Source of the DNA: Elgaria multicarinata webbii
Lineage: Eukaryota > Chordata > Lepidosauria > Squamata > Anguidae
DNA length: 64,000 bases
Assembly (NCBI RefSeq): GCF_023053635.1
Contig: NC_086171.1
Coordinates: 10,620,006 to 10,684,005, forward strand
Direction: 5' to 3'
Under the pieces are notes generated by a model that was not told the origin of the DNA, did not search any database, and was given only the letters and a program-made list of their open reading frames with translations. Within the stretch, counting starts at the first letter, position 1. Each line of letters begins with the position of its first letter. Positions 1 to 10,133 of this stretch are shown one piece after another. The translations under genes were made by a program, and so were the position numbers.

Positions 1-440
1 TACTTCATTTGAAGCTTGCACTTAAAAGCAGAGAACAATTATCTACCTTCATGCCTAACAACCTCATTTGCTGGAATCTGATTCTGAAATTATAAAACAA
101 CTTGACTGCTGCTATTTTGTCAAACAAAGGAATTTTAATGGCTGAAGGTATAAAGCAAGTAATGATCCAATTATACATTTATCCAGCAAGTAGCATCATA
201 TATCTGGCAAGAATTTTATTCATTCCTTTTGGCCAATGGAATGGACAAAAGAATATCCCTTTCCACTGGATATCATCACTATTACCTTGGCAGCTCTAGT
301 TCTGAGAGTTTCTGTTTTATTGAATTTTTGACCAACCATTTTCGTTTCAATTCCTGTTTTGTCTCTGAAATTACATTGATTAATCAGGTAAACGGATTTC
401 AGAGGAGTAGCTCTGTTAGTCTGTTGCAACAAAAATAACA
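1..440. other. No recognised feature
   Basis: AT-rich DNA with only short open frames. I see no exon, RNA gene or familiar repeat here. Confidence 0.5.
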
Positions 441-442
441 TA

Positions 443-600
443 GGGTTGGATCCAGTCTTATCGTGCTAACACTTACGTAGTCGTGACTAATTGTAATTTT
501 TGTAGTCATCCTAGGCCTAGGTCTCTTAGGTCAGTTTTGACTTGTTCTATTATTTTGGGTTTATCCTGAGCATAAAAATCTCTCAGTTGAAAATATCCTT
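443..600. repeat. Degenerate GGTTGGATCC-type MITE
   Basis: The segment begins with GGTTGGATCCAGTCTTATCG and contains the inverted pair CTTACGTAGTCGTGACTAA and a later CTAGGCCTAGG. It resembles the palindromic element at 32700-32850, which also starts with GGTTGGAT and contains TAGTCATGACTAACTTA. The copy is old, so the ends are approximate and the family call is an inference. Confidence 0.35.
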
Positions 601-828
601 TCTTTTCCCATTCAGAAATTCTAGTGATGATAGTTGGGTCTAAATTACCCGGCTATATTTGTAACAGGGTGAGGGGAGACCACATAGGAGACAGCCACTT
701 TTTCCAAATTGTGAAAATTAGGGCTGTGTACCCCCTACCTGAACCGATCTTCTGGATCGAGTCGATCTCAACCTCCCCCGATCCACTCCGGAACTGGATC
801 TGGAGCGAGATCTGGAAGTCCGGATGGA

Positions 829-930
829 TATTCAGCCCCCATTTTGCCCCCCCTTCCCCACTTACTTGCCTCCGTGGCAGACGGTGGAGGCAAGTAAGTG
901 GGGAAGGGGGGGCAAAATGGGGGCTGAATA
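829..930. repeat. Perfect 45-bp inverted repeat
   Basis: Arms 829-873 and 886-930 are exact reverse complements over 45 bp with a 12-base loop (GTGGCAGACGGT). The arms read TATTCAGCCCCC inward and contain runs of seven C or G. It lies inside the hAT element at 719-2425. A perfect stem this long implies recent formation or gene-conversion-like maintenance. Confidence 0.95.
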
Positions 931-1060
931 AGGCCCCCTCCCCTGGCTCTGCCATCCAACGCTGCACGGACCGTGGCGGTGGCAGATGGCGGAGCCAGGT
1001 AAGCCCCCCTCCCCCACCCCCACTTACCTGGCTCCATCGTCTGTTGCGGTCCAGGTGGTG

Positions 1061-1133
1061 GCTTCAACTGTGGCCCAGGCCTCAGGCCGGAAACAGGCCG
1101 TGGCCTGTTTCCGGCTTGAGCTGCAGTTGAAGC
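1061..1133. repeat. Hairpin inside the hAT element
   Basis: Inverted repeat with one arm around GGCTTCAACTG and GGCCGGAAACAGGCC and the return arm GGCCTGTTTCCGGC and CAGTTGAAGCC. A related hairpin around 1269-1310 repeats the GCTTCAACTG motif. This is a structural feature of the family; the copy at 35341-35887 has the same kind of stem. Confidence 0.75.
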
Positions 1134-1344
1134 CGCTGCCCGGACTGTGAGAGAGCCAGGTAAGCCTCCCTCCGCCCTTACCTAGCTCCGCTACCGTTGC
1201 TGCATGAACTACGCTGATGCTGCCAGGTAAGCCCCCTCCCCCCACTTACCTGGTTCCATTGTCTGGGCAGCGGCTTCAACTGAAGCCTGGGCCACAGTTG
1301 AAGCTGCCGCCCGGACCGTGACGGAGGCAGGTAAGCCCCCCTAA

Positions 1345-2156
1345 CAGGGTCGGTGCCAGGCTATTTTGCACCCTAGGCAAGGCAAGCTACTTGCACCCCC
1401 CCAAATTGCGCAGAAGTCCGAACGTGTGTGCCAAATGGAGAGCTGGGACTGGCTCACTTCGATTTGGGCCTGAGCCATCTGGAATTCACCGGGACTTACT
1501 TCCGTGCGAACGCAACCCGCTATGCATCCTGCCGTCCCGATCCCCTCCACACGTTTACTCATGGGAATAAGGCTTCTGAGTAAGGAGGCATAGGCGGATC
1601 GGGCCACACTGGTGCCTCCTGGTGCAATGCTTTCTCGGATGCAAGTCCTGTTGATCCATACATGCAGGATCGGGAAGCAGGAGAGTTTGCCTTGCGAGGA
1701 GTCCACAAGTCCCTAGCTTTCCTGGGGGAAGGGAGAGGGAGTCCCGCTTGCCCGCCTGCCTGGACATCGCGGCCTGTTTGAGGAGAGAGGTGAGGCGACC
1801 CAGTGCCCTTTCCTCAGGAGTAAGGCAGAGGCTGGCTTGAGCCAGGGTCGAGCTCGCCACATGCTTTTTCTTCTTCTTCTGGCGGCGGCCTCCCAGCTCT
1901 GGGAGGGCGGCTTCTGGGTGACTAGAGCGGCTCTGGGAGGGCGGCTTCCGGGCGGAAGTCCGAATATGGAGCCACCCCCCCACCCCAGAGTCCCTGGCTT
2001 CACTTTGGCTGGGAAGATGCGGGGCGCCATCTCCTCGGGCCGGGCCGGGCTTGCTCACAGCCAACAATGTTCGTGAGTGCTGCGCTGCGTGGTGCCCCTC
2101 TTAGCTTGGCACTCTAGGAGGCCGCCTGAGTGGCCTCTATGGTAGCACCGGCCCTG
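1345..2156. mobile_element. Non-autonomous hAT element nested in another hAT (CAGGG family)
   Basis: The ends are CAGGGTCGGTGCC and GCACCGGCCCTG, inverted repeats starting with CAGGG. The flanking 8-bp duplication is perfect: CCCCCTAA at 1337-1344 and 2157-2164. The interior includes CACCCTAGGCA near the left end and GGCACTCTAGGAGGCCGCCT near the right, both shared with the copy at 46179-46674. No transposase frame is present. It is younger than the element it interrupts. Confidence 0.92.
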
Positions 2157-2441
2157 CCCCCTAATCCTTCCCCACTTACCTGGCTCTGCCGCCGCCGCCG
2201 CCGCATGGACCATGGTGGCAGCGGACGGGGGAGCCAGGTAAGCTCCCCTCTCTACTTACCTTGCTCCGAAGCTTCGGAATGGTCTGAATCGCTTCAAACC
2301 ATTCTGAACCACTTTGAGCTGATCCGGACCTCCTCTGATCCGTTCCGGAACCAGGCTTTGGAGGTCCGGATCAGCCCGTTCCGCTTCTGATCTGGGGATC
2401 TGTAACAGAGCAGAGCACACCCCTAGTGAAAATAGTCTTGG

Positions 2442-2996
2442 GGCCCTTCCACACGTCGTCCCCAAAGCGCATCTATTCAGCCCCAGTGCAGTCTGAGGAC
2501 GATTGTGAAACTTGCCTATAAAAGAAACGACGAAAAGACGTCCTCCGTGCCGGTGCCGCCGGCGCCGCTACCCAGCTTCCTGCTTCCCGTCCGGGACGGA
2601 TAGCTCGGCGGAAGAAGGCGGAGGAGAGAGCGGAAGAAGCTCTCTCTCCCACCTTCTTCAAAAAAAGCTCTCCGAGCCGGCTGGGAAGCAGGAAGCTGGG
2701 AAAGACGTCCACGGCGCCATTGCCGCTGGTGCCGCCAGCGCTACCCAGCTTCCTGCTCCCCGGCCGGCTCGGAGAGCTTTTTTTGAAGAAGGTTGGAGAG
2801 AGAGCTGCTTCCGCTCTCTCCTCCGCCTTCTTCCGCTGAGCTATCCGTCCCGGGCGGGAACCAGGAAGCTGGGTGGCGCCGGCGCCGGCGCGGAGGACGT
2901 CTTTTCGTCGTTTCTTTTATAGGCAAGTTTCACAATCGTCCTCAGAGTGCACTGGGGTCGAATAGATGCGCTCTGGGGACGACGTGTGGAAGGGCC
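2442..2996. mobile_element. Foldback element, 555 bp near-complete palindrome
   Basis: The left end GGCCCTTCCACACGTCGTC returns as GACGACGTGTGGAAGGGCC, and the pairing continues almost to the centre near 2725, including TTGCCTATAAAAGAAACGAC and its complement. It is flanked by CTTGG (2437-2441) and CTAGG (2997-3001), a 5-bp duplication with one mismatch. It has no coding capacity; open frames read through its GC-rich arms are antisense images of each other. It shares end type and duplication length with the GCCTTAGC elements elsewhere in the window. Confidence 0.85.
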
Positions 2997-3001
2997 CTAG
3001 G

Positions 3002-3377
3002 TATATGGATTTTTGATGTTGTTTAGCTCATTTATTTTTATAGATGGAAAAGGCAAGGTCCAGAAAGGTTGCTTTGGAGGGAGAGGGAAGGAGGATGGAG
3101 GAGGCTCTGGATAAAAAACGTATCTTGGCCTCTCCAGTCTCCTCCCTTCCCCGCCCACAGGAATGCCCCCTTTCCTTCTCTCCTCCTCAGTTGCTTTTCT
3201 GACCTTGGAGAGGTGGCCAGTGTGGTTCTCTCTGTGCCAGCTGCAATGGGAAGGGGTCGGGAGTTGGATCTTTGACACCCCCCTTCCGAGGGCAGAGCAC
3301 TGTCAAAATACAGTGCCCAAAGCTAGCTGCACTGTGTGAAAAACTATTTCCATTTGTCTCCTGACTCCAAGAATGTT
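3002..3377. other. No recognised feature
   Basis: Unique-looking sequence with a purine-rich stretch at 3070-3115. No exon or repeat could be identified. Confidence 0.45.
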
Positions 3378-3597
3378 TCTTGCCAGAGGACTCCTAGCAC
3401 TGGTGATCAGAGGCATTGGGCAGCTATTCGAGCTCTTCTTTCTTAACAGATTTTCTGTCATAGGAAAAAAGACAGAAGAAGCTATGGTGAAACACAGAAG
3501 TTTTACGCGTGGAAGACATCTTCGTCTAGATCCTCCATAAAATTCTGTGAATGAGACAGAGCAATGGCAGTATAAGACCTTCATCTGGATGCACCAC
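3378..3597. repeat. MITE related to the element at 15581-15808
   Basis: It shares ordered blocks with the better copy at 15581: GGCTCCTAGTGC-like, GCAGCTATTC, a T-rich tract followed by AGATTTTCTG, and CTGTGAATGAGACAGAGCAA near the end. It ends with CATCTGGATGCACC. The left terminus is degenerate, so the start is approximate. Confidence 0.55.
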
Positions 3598-3729
3598 AAG
3601 TAGTAGTATTAAGTAAGACTATTCAAGTAAAACTATTACGAAGGTGGGGGATTGATCAACCCTGTCCACAACATTATTTTATAAACCATCTTCTTTAGTC
3701 AACTTTCCCCCACAATCCAGCTTTTCCTA

Positions 3730-3806
3730 AGGTGGTTCCCTCCAGATGCATTGCTGGGGGATGCTGGGACTTGTAATGCAACACATCTGGAGGGCACCAG
3801 GTTAAG
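3730..3806. repeat. Palindromic CCCTCCAGATG element
   Basis: GGTTCCCTCCAGATGCATTG pairs with the closing CATCTGGAGGGCACCAGGTT, with GGGATGCTGGGACTTGTAA in the middle. It belongs to a palindromic family scattered through the window (7740, 32942, 55937, 58530, 63783). Confidence 0.7.
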
Positions 3807-5083
3807 AACGTGTGCCATAATCTATACATCTCTCTACATTTTACTCATCGACGGACCCTTGATTTTTTTATGCTCCTTGATTATTTTAGCTGCTCTTCAG
3901 AAGCTTTTAATAGCCTGCTTGGGATGTCCCCACTATGAAGAACTTAGTGCCATCTGGATCGGACTGAAGTTTGCAGCATCCTTGTGCTGCAGACCCATGT
4001 TATTTTTCCTTAGGTTTAAAACACTCTGCATAAGCAAGGCTTCAAATTGCTACTGTGCAGGAAATTCAACATCAATTTTTAAGAGCACTCGGATTCTCCA
4101 TAACTCCATTCAGCATCACATCCTCTGGCTGGAATTTTATTTGAGTTTACCTACTGATTCAATATATAACCACTGGGAATGCCAAAAGTACTCTTTTGGA
4201 TTCTGGCCAAGATGCCTTACTCTGTTAAAACACACTTTTGTTTGAGATGGTACTTGATCTGTAGTTACTGTATATTCAAATCCTGGAAAAATATGTTCCT
4301 GTAGAGAGGCAACCCCACTCCCTCATCTGTTAGATTTTCAATCAAGTCCACTTTCAAGATACAAGCAAGGAATATATGAGTGTTATTTATATTTATCTGG
4401 GCACGTTGCTCTGTTTCTTCTGTAATTATAATTAAACTCTCATTTTTCTAACTCAATAAATACCACATCTTGAGACTTCTTTCCAGTTTAAATCAGTGTT
4501 TATTTACACTATTTCAACTATCCACCTTGGGAAAAACTACAGGTTCATTTTGTTTAGAAAAGATTTATTTATAAACTGCAAGCATACAATTAAATACCCA
4601 GTGGGTAGCTGTTAAATTAGAGCACACGAACAGGAATTAAAGCGGCAGGCCTTTAATTGTTCAGCAGTTATGATATTCTATGAACTATAGAAAGTTTAAA
4701 AACAAAATTTAAAAAGGGAAATAATGGAATGATGGTTTTTAATGGTCTAATCTTCAGAACTGTCCAATGGATGCTTATCAAGCTTCTTGGGATAGCATGA
4801 AGTGCTATGTACAAGCAACCAGAAGTGGTTCTCCCATTTGGGTAAGTAGGAAGCTTCCTCCACTCATTTCATCTTATTCTACTTATGGTACCACATGTTA
4901 GTTCTTGCTTCACACAACACAAACTCAGTGCAGTGCTGGCTGCCTGACTCTTCGCCTATTCTATTTGTACCCATGGATTCCCAAGTTGCACAGGTGTGGT
5001 TGCTTTTCCTGCCTTGAGGATGCACGGTGGCTTCTTTTGCATTAGGCCATTGTCGGCTCTCTCTGTGTGGACTACGTCACACA
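3807..5083. other. No recognised feature
   Basis: AT-rich intergenic DNA. The longest open frame here shows no motif, and I find no repeat terminus. A few stretches (4400-4760) could be conserved non-coding DNA but nothing in the sequence proves it. Confidence 0.45.
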
Positions 5084-5385
5084 GAGGAGGGCCAGGATCT
5101 CTTCTCAATCATCCCAGAGTGTAGGACACGGAATAATGGGCTCAAGTTACAGGAAGCCAGATTCTGGCTAGACATCAGGAAAAACTTCCTCACTGTTAGA
5201 GCAGTACGACAATGGAACCAGTTATGTAGGGAGGTTGTGGGCTCTGCCACACCAGAGGCATTCAAGAGGCAGCTGGACAACCACCTGTCAGGTATGCTTT
5301 AGGATGGATTCATGCACTGAGTAGGGGGTTGGACTCGGTGGCCTTATAGGCCCCTTCCAACTCTACTATTCTATGATTCTATACA
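5084..5385 (+). mobile_element. CR1 LINE 3' fragment
   Basis: 5'-truncated CR1 copy. Frame 5084-5302 encodes the end of ORF2, recognisable by FWLDIRKNFLTVRAVRQWNQ followed by a short R-Q-L-D motif. The 3' untranslated end contains GGACTCGGTGGCC and finishes with TCTATGATTCTAT, the characteristic CR1 tail repeat that replaces poly(A). CR1 is abundant in reptiles and birds. The product is only the extreme C-terminus, with no endonuclease or reverse transcriptase domain left. Confidence 0.9.
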
Positions 5386-5875
5386 CATCCCAATATTTCA
5401 GTCAAAAAGCAGTAGGCAACATTGGGCGGGCAGGCAACGACAGGGCAACTGGAGGACGACTCTGGCTATTTACCATATATGGAGTTCATGCTATCCTGGA
5501 ACCAATGAGGAGGACCTGCTTCATATATGAAAATGGATTTTGATGCATGATTGCTACTTCCAATGGTTGCCTTTAACCCCTCCCCAAAAAACCTACCATG
5601 TGCTTGTGCAGAATACTGTTGCCATGCATCCTTGTCCACACAGATATGTATACATGTGTAATAATCAATGTGGGTCTGAGCAGATCTTTACTGTATGCAC
5701 ACAGTAGACTTATGCACTATGCTCTTACTAAAATGTGAAGTGTCTACTGTCCAAATGGGGAAATTTAGGGTGACCATATTTTGGAAACCAAAAAGGAGGA
5801 CAATATGGCTGCCCTCAGGAGGCGTGGCCACCCCAACATGTCAGGCCCCCAAGGGGGCATGGCCTCGGTCAGCAT

Positions 5876-6105
5876 CCATTATCATTATCAGCATCACCAT
5901 TATCAGCATCACCATCATTAGGAGCATCATCATCATCATCAATATCAGCATCCATTAACATTATCAGCATCAGCATTATCAGCATCACCATCATTATCAA
6001 TATCAGCATCACCATCATTATCAGCATCACCATCATTAGCAGAGCAGCATCATTATTAATATCAGCATCCATTATCATTATCAGCACCATTATCATTTTC
6101 ATCAT
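5876..6105. repeat. Imperfect ATCAGC/CAT-rich tandem repeat
   Basis: Repeats of CATCACCATTATCAG with variants ATTAACATTATCAG and ATTATCAATATCAG. Read on either strand it gives spurious low-complexity open frames. It is a microsatellite expansion inside the element at 5766-6802. Confidence 0.9.
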
Positions 6106-6363
6106 CATTAGCAGCAGCTGCTGCTGTCCTCCCGGTACCTCCGCCGCTGTCTTCTCTTGCTGCCTGGGCTGGTCCGCTGGCGGTGTCCACCGCCTGGGTG
6201 GTCTGGGCTGCTGCTGGCGGGGCGGGAAGCGAACTGACCCTTGCGCCTTGGGTCTCGTTGCTTGCAACGAGACCCAAGAGGCAGGGCTTCATGTTTGCCC
6301 CCCGTCCTGGCCGGCTGGGCTTGGCCCAGCTGGCTGGGGCAGGGAAAGAACTGCTGTGCTGAC

Positions 6364-6660
6364 GCGATTGCGTCAGTGCAGCAGAAGGGGATAGTTTGGC
6401 CCTGGGGGGAGGTGGGGGCTGGGAGACGCTGTCCTGGAAGTTCCGGGATGGCGTCTCCCAGCCCCCACCTCCCACCAGGGCCGATTGTAGCCTTCTGCTG
6501 GGTGACGCAATCACATCAGCACAGCAGAAGGGATAGATCAACCCTGGGGGGAGGCGGGGGCTGGGAGACACTGTCCTGGAAGTTCCGGGATGGCGTCCTC
6601 CAGCTCCTCTCCCCAGGGCCAATTGCAGCCTTCTGCTGTGTTAGATCAGCGCTGGGGGAG
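6364..6660. repeat. Internal tandem and inverted repeats
   Basis: A block containing GGGGCTGGGAGACGCTGTCC, GAAGTTCCGGGATGGCGTC and CAGCAGAAGGGATAG occurs at about 6375 and again at about 6528, with a third degenerate remnant at about 6640. Each block folds back on itself (GCTGGGAGACGC with GCGTCTCCCAGC). Confidence 0.8.
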
Positions 6661-6802
6661 GGCTGGAGGACCCGTTTCTGGAATTCCAGGAATGGATCGT
6701 CCAGCCCTTTTCCCCGGTGAATTGGGGGCCAGTCCCGGTTGCCCTGGTGACCTCCATTTCTCCAGAGGTCTCCGGGGTTTCCCAGTGCATCTGGTCACCC
6801 TA

Positions 6803-7103
6803 GAATTTGCTCAAACACTTATTTAAAGTCCAAAAACATGGACTTAATTTTTACAGATTCAAAGACTGTTTTTGTATGCTGCTATGTGGATCCCCCCTTC
6901 CTTCCCACCTTCTACTTTGTAGGGAAGATCTCAAAGGCTGTTTCTCTTTCCTGTGTAATGGGTTGCTGGCTTGTCTCTGCCTTCCATTGACTGCCCTGCT
7001 TTCTACACCACCAGCTCCAATAGACACTATCTAGCCACTGCTGCAAGCACCAGCTTTTCAGATATACCAAAACCAAAACAAAACCTAGGTGCCAGCATGT
7101 CCC
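6803..7103. other. No recognised feature
   Basis: Intergenic sequence without exon or repeat signature. Confidence 0.4.
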
Positions 7104-7150
<47 letters not shown>

Positions 7151-7152
7151 TA
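7104..7152. repeat. (TTTA)n microsatellite
   Basis: About twelve uninterrupted TTTA units. It may be the tail of a decayed LINE, since L2-type tails in this window end in the same unit. Confidence 0.95.
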
Positions 7153-7739
7153 AGAAATCACTTATTTTTAAAACTGCAAAACTGTTCTGGGGAGAATGAA
7201 GAAAGTGTTTTATGTTGCCATAAGTGCTCAGCCAATTAAGACTCTCCACAGCCCTTTCTGCTTCAAAACTGTCCAATTAGATTGCCTGGAGCACGGTCCT
7301 CAAGAGAAGATATACATGTGATGGCAATATATTGGACACACTTTCTAGAAGGCAGTGGCTCCTACTTTGCTTTAAGTTTGAACACGGTCTCAGAGATGGA
7401 GGGTGATACAATAGAATGGCCACTGGCTGTGTATGCATATGCCTTTTTCCTGCTCTGCCATGGTTTCTTTCCAAACTTATTTTTGCAGGTTTCTGTAGCA
7501 TTACAAGCAGTACTTGGGAAAAGCTAAAACCAAGACATTGCAACAGCTTGTTGCCACAACAGAGGTGGACATTTTCATGTGTTGTCATGGGCACTTGCTC
7601 ATGACACGTAACACACTAGCCATCCCTCCCCCCATACTTTGAGCAATATTGGATCTGAGTTTTCAGCACCTACTAAAAGGCCATCGAGTCCAACCCCCTG
7701 CTCAATGCTAGAATCCAGGAAGGTTATCTTGTCTTCTTT
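7153..7739. other. No recognised feature
   Basis: No repeat terminus or coding signal was identified. The overlapping short open frames show no domain. Confidence 0.4.
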
Positions 7740-7806
7740 GCCTACAACTCCCATCAGTCATAACCAGCATAGCTAATGGAGAGGAATGATAGGAGTTGTA
7801 GGCCAT
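7740..7806. repeat. Palindromic CTACAACTCCCAT element core
   Basis: CTACAACTCCCATCAGTCAT pairs with ATGATAGGAGTTGTAGGCC across a short loop. Same family as 3730-3806 and 58530-58645. Confidence 0.75.
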
Positions 7807-7850
7807 AACATCTAGGAGGTCACGAGTTGCCCACTGATGGGCTAGGAGAA

Positions 7851-8102
7851 TATAAAAGGCAGGAGCCACATTACTGCTTTATAGCAGTACTGATGTACAC
7901 TGGCAACTGTTGGGGCCTATGACACATACCATATACCGCTTTCATACCATTTTTCATAGTGTTATATCCTGCTTGGTGTAGGTGTGTAATGGGCTCCAAC
8001 AGTTGTCAGTACCACAATAGTACCACAATAAAGCAGTAGTGTGGCTCCTGCCTTTTACACACTGCTTTCATAGTGGAATATCCTGCTTGGTGTAGATGAG
8101 CC
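7851..8102. mobile_element. GCCTAATCTACACC-type MITE, left end lost
   Basis: It contains the family blocks TATAAAAGGCAGGAGCCACA, CTGCTTTATAGCAGTACTGA, CCAACAGTTGTCAG and the right end ATATCCTGCTTGGTGTAGAT followed by GAGCC. The base run CTAAG at 8103-8107 fits the 5-bp target class. The left terminal repeat is missing. Confidence 0.8.
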
Positions 8103-8265
8103 CTAAGTCTCATCAAACTCAATGGAACTTAATTCTTGGTAGACATGTATAAGAGTGCACTATTATTTAGTTGCACTTAGAACTCAGTGAAATCAATGTG
8201 AAAAGCTAGTAAAAGTAAGTCACATTGATTTTAATGGGAACTAAGTGTGACTAACTTGGGCTGCA

Positions 8266-8347
8266 ATCCTAAACATATTTACTAGAGAGTAAGCCCCATT
8301 GAAGACATTGGGACTTACTTCCAAGCAAATTTGCATATGATTGCACT
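8266..8347. repeat. Palindromic TGCAATCCTA element
   Basis: GGCTGCAATCCTAAACATAT at the left is answered by ATATGATTGCACTATACAAC at the right; the middle has AGTAAGCCCCATTGAA and CATTGGGACTTACTT as inverted blocks. Related copies lie at 13505, 24215, 33073 and 37636. Confidence 0.75.
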
Positions 8348-9552
8348 ATACAACTGGATCCAGCCTATAGTTTTTACATTTTTACATTTATTCAGAATCA
8401 TGAAACAGATCAAAATCAAGGCATACCATGTTAATATTTGAACTGGAAATGTCAAGCTATTTATCTCAGTACCAGATGTAGTCTTTTGCACCAGAATGTC
8501 TGAACAAATTCATTGTCGTAAAAAATTAATTAAAAATAAATTACTTTACTTACATTTTTCATCTCCTAAGTTCTGGATAAGCAATACTCATTAACTAAGG
8601 GAAAACAGATAACTCAAATGATAACTAAAAGATCCTTCAAAACACATTGGACTGTGTGAAGTATATTGTAGTACATCACTGGTATGCTATATCTCAGTCC
8701 TGATTGTGTTAGAATCTAATATTTAGAGGAATAAGAAGAAAAAGGCCCCCACATGGTAATATCTTTCAACACTTTTTACATCCTATTAAGAGGAAGCTGC
8801 TCTACTAATAACTTTGCCTATATTGCCTCACCCACTAGTTGAACTGGAAAGGCTTAAAACTGGTATTTAATGTAACTCATTTTAAAGTAAAGCGCAGTTT
8901 TCTAAAAATAATAATCTGGGGGTACCTCTCCCTCAGCCACCTATATAAAAGAAAAGGGATTTCCCTTTACGCCAATTAAAATTCAAACCTCACCTCTTCT
9001 CCCCCCCCCCCTCCAGAAGAAGTTAACCCCTGCTGAGCTTTCCCCCAAGGCGTCTACAAAGCCACACAGGTGAGGCGACAGCAGCTTTAATGAGAATGAA
9101 CCAGCTCTGATCTTCCAAGAGATAAACACAAATCTTTTATTCCAGCCACCTGTTCTTTGACCTAACCAAGAAGAAAACAAGCTTATGGCTGTCTACAGAA
9201 GTGCTGAAGAAATGCTCCAGGAAGAAAATAATATTTTTTAAAAATATATTTATATATATATATATCCCTGAAAACAAGTGTCATATCTGAAACACACAAA
9301 TACATTGGTATATGTGTGAATATATATTTTATTTTTGTTCCCTGAAGGATCCCTCTTTTCTAGTATATTTGGCATCATACAAGACCCCTAGGGGGTCTAG
9401 GGGTCTATATGCAATTGTATGCTATCAAATCAATTATCGGAGGGCTTCTTCTTTCTAGGAGATTGTTTCTTCCTGCTAGATTCCCATGTCTATTTGGATT
9501 TTTGTGTTCCAGAACTGGATACAGCTAGTAAAGATTTCCAGAGGGGGAGTCA
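8348..9552. other. No recognised feature
   Basis: AT-rich sequence including a TATATATA run near 9250 and a palindromic CCCCTAGGGGGTCTAGGGG near 9390. No exon or named repeat. Confidence 0.4.
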
Positions 9553-9665
9553 TGTTTGTAGCAAAAATGACAAAGAGTCTTGTGGCATCTTAAAGCCTAA
9601 TACATTTATTCTGGCACAAGCTTTCTGATGAATTAGACAGTGTCCATGAAAGCTTATGCCAGATA
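9553..9665. repeat. Interspersed repeat with GTCTTGTGGCATCTTAAAG
   Basis: The block AAAGAGTCTTGTGGCATCTT with downstream CACAAGCTTTCTGATGAATT and GAAAGCTTATGCCAGATA matches a repeat type I know to be widespread in reptile genomes. I cannot assign its class from this fragment. The AAGCTTTC and GAAAGCTT blocks form a short inverted pair. Confidence 0.5.
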
Positions 9666-9968
9666 GTAAAGAGACCATAAATAAACTCACATGTCATTAT
9701 CGCTTGCTTTTCGGACTCAACTAAAAAAAGGAAAGAGGGTGGGAGGAAGAGAACAGTAAAATCTGTAGCTTTTTCAGAGATAAAAATGACAGTTCTGATG
9801 AAAAAATATGCAACAATCATGGATTGTTATGCTTTCTTTGGTATTAGACACACTCCCTACTATGCATTTGATGGTCTAATTACTTAGATCCTGGCATGGA
9901 TCCAAAGAAGGGACATAGAGATCCATGGCTGTAGCTAGAGCTCTGGTGACGCTTTTTGCCACAAGGAT

Positions 9969-10039
9969 TCCCACTCACTGTCAAAGAGACAGGTCCTTCT
10001 TTAAACCAAAAAAGTGGCTTGCCTCTTTGACAGTGGGAA
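9969..10039. repeat. Imperfect hairpin
   Basis: CACTGTCAAAGAG at about 9974-9988 pairs with CTCTTTGACAGTG at about 10024-10036. It could be the core of a decayed palindromic MITE. Confidence 0.6.
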
Positions 10040-10102
10040 CGCTTGTAACCAAAAGTGCTGCATTTGGATCCAGGATGAATGAGGTCAATCAGGCTAATGG
10101 AA

Positions 10103-10131
<29 letters not shown>
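10103..10131. repeat. (GT)n microsatellite
   Basis: Uninterrupted GT dinucleotide run of about 14 units. Confidence 0.95.

Positions 10132-10133
<2 letters not shown>

Larger units (their letters stand above)
719..2425. mobile_element. Non-autonomous hAT element, TAGGG-GTGTGC family
   Basis: The left end is TAGGGCTGTGTACC and the right end GCACACCCCTA, so the ends are inverted repeats starting with TAG as in many hAT elements. It is flanked by a perfect 8-bp duplication GTGAAAAT at 711-718 and 2426-2433, the hAT hallmark. There is no transposase. The interior is GC-rich, built of fold-back segments and repeated CAGGTAAG motifs. A second hAT (1345-2156) sits inside it, so about 895 bp belong to the host element. 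The families at 17312-20717 and 35341-35887 share its ends. Confidence 0.9.
5766..6802. mobile_element. TAGGGTGACC-type DNA element
   Basis: The left end TAGGGTGACCATATTTTGG and right end CTGGTCACCCTA are inverted repeats. Flanks look like GAAATTT and GAATTT but the duplication is not clean. The subterminal block TTGGAAACCAAAAAGGAGGA recurs in reverse at 63601-63637. The interior is a CAT-rich simple repeat (5876-6105) and GC-rich internal repeats (6364-6660). There is no transposase. Confidence 0.65.

Noticed and set aside
3751-4245. 164-codon plus-strand frame
   Set aside because: It begins in a palindromic repeat and has no similarity I recognise; length is within chance for AT-moderate DNA. 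A transcript search would settle it.
5869-6267. Met/Ile/Asp-rich minus-strand frame
   Set aside because: Translation of an ATC/CAT microsatellite array.
5766-6802. Clean 8-bp duplication for the TAGGGTGACC element
   Set aside because: Flanks GGGAAATT and GAATTTGC agree only if an indel is assumed, so no duplication is claimed.
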